A program made the position numbers and the translations under genes. From CAYTCZ01 sp964436315 (lineage in GTDB: Bacteria > Actinomycetota > Thermoleophilia > Gaiellales > Gaiellaceae), in contig CAYTCZ010000036.1 of the NCBI GenBank assembly GCA_964436315.1, positions 1-32,211 of the forward strand: a stretch of DNA of 32,211 nucleotides. Direction: 5' to 3'. The notes under the pieces are model-generated. The model ran no database searches. It saw only the letters and a program-made list of their open reading frames with translations, and had not been told where the DNA came from. This document shows, one piece after another, positions 30,961 to 32,211 of this stretch. Each line of letters begins with the position of its first letter. The first letter of the stretch is position 1.

Positions 30961-31548
30961 ATGACCCGTGAGGTCATCGAAGGAGAGGGTTGCCGGCTAC
31001 GTCGAGCCGAGCTCGAGGACGCCGACTACCTCACGAAGCTCGCCGCGAACGAGGACGTGTACCCATTTCTGGCGGCCATCTCGCCATGGCGGGCTGAGGT
31101 CCTGACGGCTGAGATTCAGCGGTCAATCGAGACTCCCAACGAAGTTGGTCGGCTCGTCATCGAGGTGGAGGAGGACGGCGATTGGCGGCCGGTGGGTGCA
31201 GCCGCATTCGAGGTCGCAAATCAGCGCAGCCGGATTGCCAGTCTCTACGGCATCATGGTCGACCCCGAACATCGAGGGCGCGGTCTCGGCGAATCGGCGG
31301 TACGCGCGCTCGGCCTGCACCTCCTTCAGACAGCCGGCTACCACCGCGTGCAACTCGAGGTTTACGGCTTCAACGAGCGTGGGCTCCGACTCTTCGAGCG
31401 CGCCGGTTTCGTTCTGGAGGGAAGAAAGCGCAAGGCGTATTGGCGCCGCGACCAGTGGAACGATGGCGTGCTCTTTGGACTCGTTCGGGAGGATCTCGGA
31501 CTGCCGGAGGACGACCCGGTCAATTGGCCTGGCTCATTCGACCGCTAA
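30961..31548 (+). CDS. GNAT family N-acetyltransferase (RimJ/RimL type)
   Basis: A 195-residue acetyl-CoA-dependent transferase of the RimJ/RimL/SpeG group. It starts GEGCRLRRAELEDADYLTKLAAN, has the acetyl-CoA loop in VDPEHRGRGLGESAVRAL (Q/R-x-x-G-x-G form) and ends with the NERGLRLFERAGFVLEGRKRKAYWRRDQWNDGVLFGLVRED pattern typical of the group. Substrate may be a protein N-terminus, an amine or an antibiotic; sequence alone does not say. ATG 30961 is chosen over longer forms because the family fold begins there. It overlaps the stop of a small unexplained open frame in an ATGA. A long palindromic repeat begins 4 nt after its stop. Confidence 0.88.
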   Translation: MTREVIEGEGCRLRRAELEDADYLTKLAANEDVYPFLAAISPWRAEVLTAEIQRSIETPNEVGRLVIEVEEDGDWRPVGAAAFEVANQRSRIASLYGIMVDPEHRGRGLGESAVRALGLHLLQTAGYHRVQLEVYGFNERGLRLFERAGFVLEGRKRKAYWRRDQWNDGVLFGLVREDLGLPEDDPVNWPGSFDR

Positions 31549-31552
31549 CCGC

Positions 31553-31609
31553 GGGGTCAGGTCTCTGATGTTGCAGCTGCCGCAGCTGCAACATCAGAGA
31601 CCTGACCCC
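31553..31609. repeat. perfect 28-bp inverted repeat after the GNAT gene
   Basis: Arms 31553-31580 and 31582-31609 are perfect reverse complements, separated by one base (C31581). The outer GGGTCAGGTCTCT equals that of the element at 563-620; the next two bases and the tip differ, each change mirrored in the other arm. There is no T-run. It lies between the GNAT gene and the VOC gene. Confidence 0.95.
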
Positions 31610-31621
31610 ATCTCAACGGCT

Positions 31622-31650
31622 TATGCTGAAGGCGCCCACTGCGACAGGAG
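31622..31650 (+). promoter_or_regulatory. predicted VOC gene -10 box and ribosome binding site
   Basis: TATGCT (31622-31627) and CAGGAG (31645-31650), 6 nt before ATG 31657, give a leader of about 23 nt. This is an ordinary arrangement, in contrast to the leaderless genes. A -35 position would fall inside the palindromic repeat. Confidence 0.45.
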
Positions 31651-31656
31651 TAGCCG

Positions 31657-32046
31657 ATGGAGTTGATTCACACCTGCTACCGGATAACCGACCCCGATAA
31701 ATCGGTCGCGTTCTATGAGGCGCTCGGTCTCGAGAAGCGCCGTGAGTTGCCCATCCGAGACGAGGCCGTCAACATCTTCATGGGTGTCCCCGGCGAGGAT
31801 CGGCCGGAACTCGAGCTCACGTACAACTTCGGGGTCGACAGCTACGACCTCGGTACTGCCTACGGCCACGTTGCGCTGAGCGTCGACGATCTCGACGGCA
31901 CCCTGGCGCGACTCAGTGAACATGGCATCGAGCCGGAGCGACCGCCGTACACCGTTCGCGACGGCGGGTCACGCCTCTGCTTCGTGCGCGATCCCGATGA
32001 CTACAGGATTGAACTTATCGAGAAGAAGCCCGGCGGCGACACGTAG
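31657..32046 (+). CDS. VOC family protein, lactoylglutathione lyase-like
   Basis: A 129-residue glyoxalase-fold protein with two beta-alpha-beta-beta-beta repeats: MELIHTCYRITDPDKSVAFYEALGL and AYGHVALSVDDLDGTLARLSEHGIE. The metal positions are filled: His5, Glu in ELELTYN, His in GHVAL and Glu in YRIELIE, and RDPDDYRIELIE is the glyoxalase I ending. GloA isomerises the hemithioacetal of methylglyoxal and a thiol; in Actinobacteria, which use mycothiol, the true cofactor is uncertain. ATG 31657 has a ribosome binding site. It converges on the partial gene at the window end, 42 nt away. Confidence 0.85.
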   Translation: MELIHTCYRITDPDKSVAFYEALGLEKRRELPIRDEAVNIFMGVPGEDRPELELTYNFGVDSYDLGTAYGHVALSVDDLDGTLARLSEHGIEPERPPYTVRDGGSRLCFVRDPDDYRIELIEKKPGGDT

Positions 32047-32088
32047 CTGCAACCGGAACCGCTCGCCGTAGCGCTCGACGTACGGAAG

Positions 32089-32211
32089 CTACTCGTTCGG
32101 CTGGACGTCTTTTCGGAGGCCGGCCGCGGGACTCCAGTGCCACCGCTCGACGACGTCGTCGTCGAAGCGCACGTATGCGGCTTCCTCGATGTCAACCGAG
32201 AATAGGTGATA
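32089..32211 (-). CDS. C-terminus of a protein, possibly pyridoxamine 5'-phosphate oxidase-like
   Basis: The minus strand is open from the right edge to a TAG at 32089-32091, giving 40 residues (YHLFSVDIEEAAYVRF, then WHWSPAAGLRKD). The SVDIEEAAYVRF strand followed by a short W-x-P-x2-G-x-R tail resembles the end of FMN-binding pyridoxamine 5'-phosphate oxidase-like proteins. That is a resemblance from memory on a very short piece. The rest of the gene is outside the window. Confidence 0.45.
   Translation of the reverse strand, partial: YHLFSVDIEEAAYVRFDDDVVERWHWSPAAGLRKDVQPNE

Noticed and set aside
1..32211. CRISPR arrays, insertion sequences, prophage or toxin-antitoxin genes
   Set aside because: No regularly spaced repeats, transposase, integrase or phage proteins were found on either strand.

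Overview
The window is about 32 kb of GC-rich, tightly packed, fully bacterial chromosome. The order clpC-radA-disA-carD-ispD-ispF ... gltX-cysS-rlmB-yacP-sigH is the conserved block of Firmicutes and Actinobacteria. CarD next to DisA, the many GTG/TTG starts, promoters lying only a few bases before start codons and the zinc-ribbon kinase/AAA protein suggest a deep-branching actinobacterium, most likely class Thermoleophilia (Gaiellales/Solirubrobacterales). That placement is inference from gene content; no marker gene was compared.

Layout. 1-3885: end of clpC, then radA, disA and carD (proteolysis, recombination, c-di-AMP, transcription). 3886-6723: a broken lipoprotein gene of the DUF1444 type, then ispD, a PHP phosphoesterase and ispF (two MEP-pathway enzymes, translationally coupled at the front). 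6724-9840, minus strand: a response regulator/histidine kinase pair followed by fabF. 10015-13830: a 1271-residue zinc-ribbon/Ser-Thr kinase/AAA ATPase/TPR-like protein. 13831-14340: a strong hairpin and a broken spondin-domain gene. 14341-19663: mutY, divergent from gltX (compact form), cysS, rlmB, yacP and sigH. 19664-19900: tRNA-Thr(TGT) on the minus strand with its terminator and a scrambled partial copy of the same tRNA. The usual rpmG-secE-nusG does not follow, so synteny breaks here. 20055-22629: a small coiled-coil protein, a GT4 glycosyltransferase, a CDF zinc exporter and secG. 22643-26082, minus strand: tldE, tldD and a truncated, frameshifted flippase. 26180-30770, minus strand: purL-purF-ROK sugar kinase. 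30961-32211: a GNAT acetyltransferase, a glyoxalase-type protein and the end of a minus-strand gene that may be a flavin oxidase.

Most unusual items: (i) two almost perfect inverted repeats with 1-nt loops at opposite ends of the window, sharing an outer motif while their inner stems differ by compensated changes; (ii) a 12-bp perfect inverted repeat enclosing the carD promoter; (iii) a partial, interrupted copy of tRNA-Thr next to the intact gene; (iv) a family of TANNNT boxes placed 6-10 nt before start codons that lack a ribosome binding site; (v) three accessory genes broken by apparent 1-nt losses while all housekeeping genes are intact; (vi) a very compact glutamyl-tRNA synthetase.
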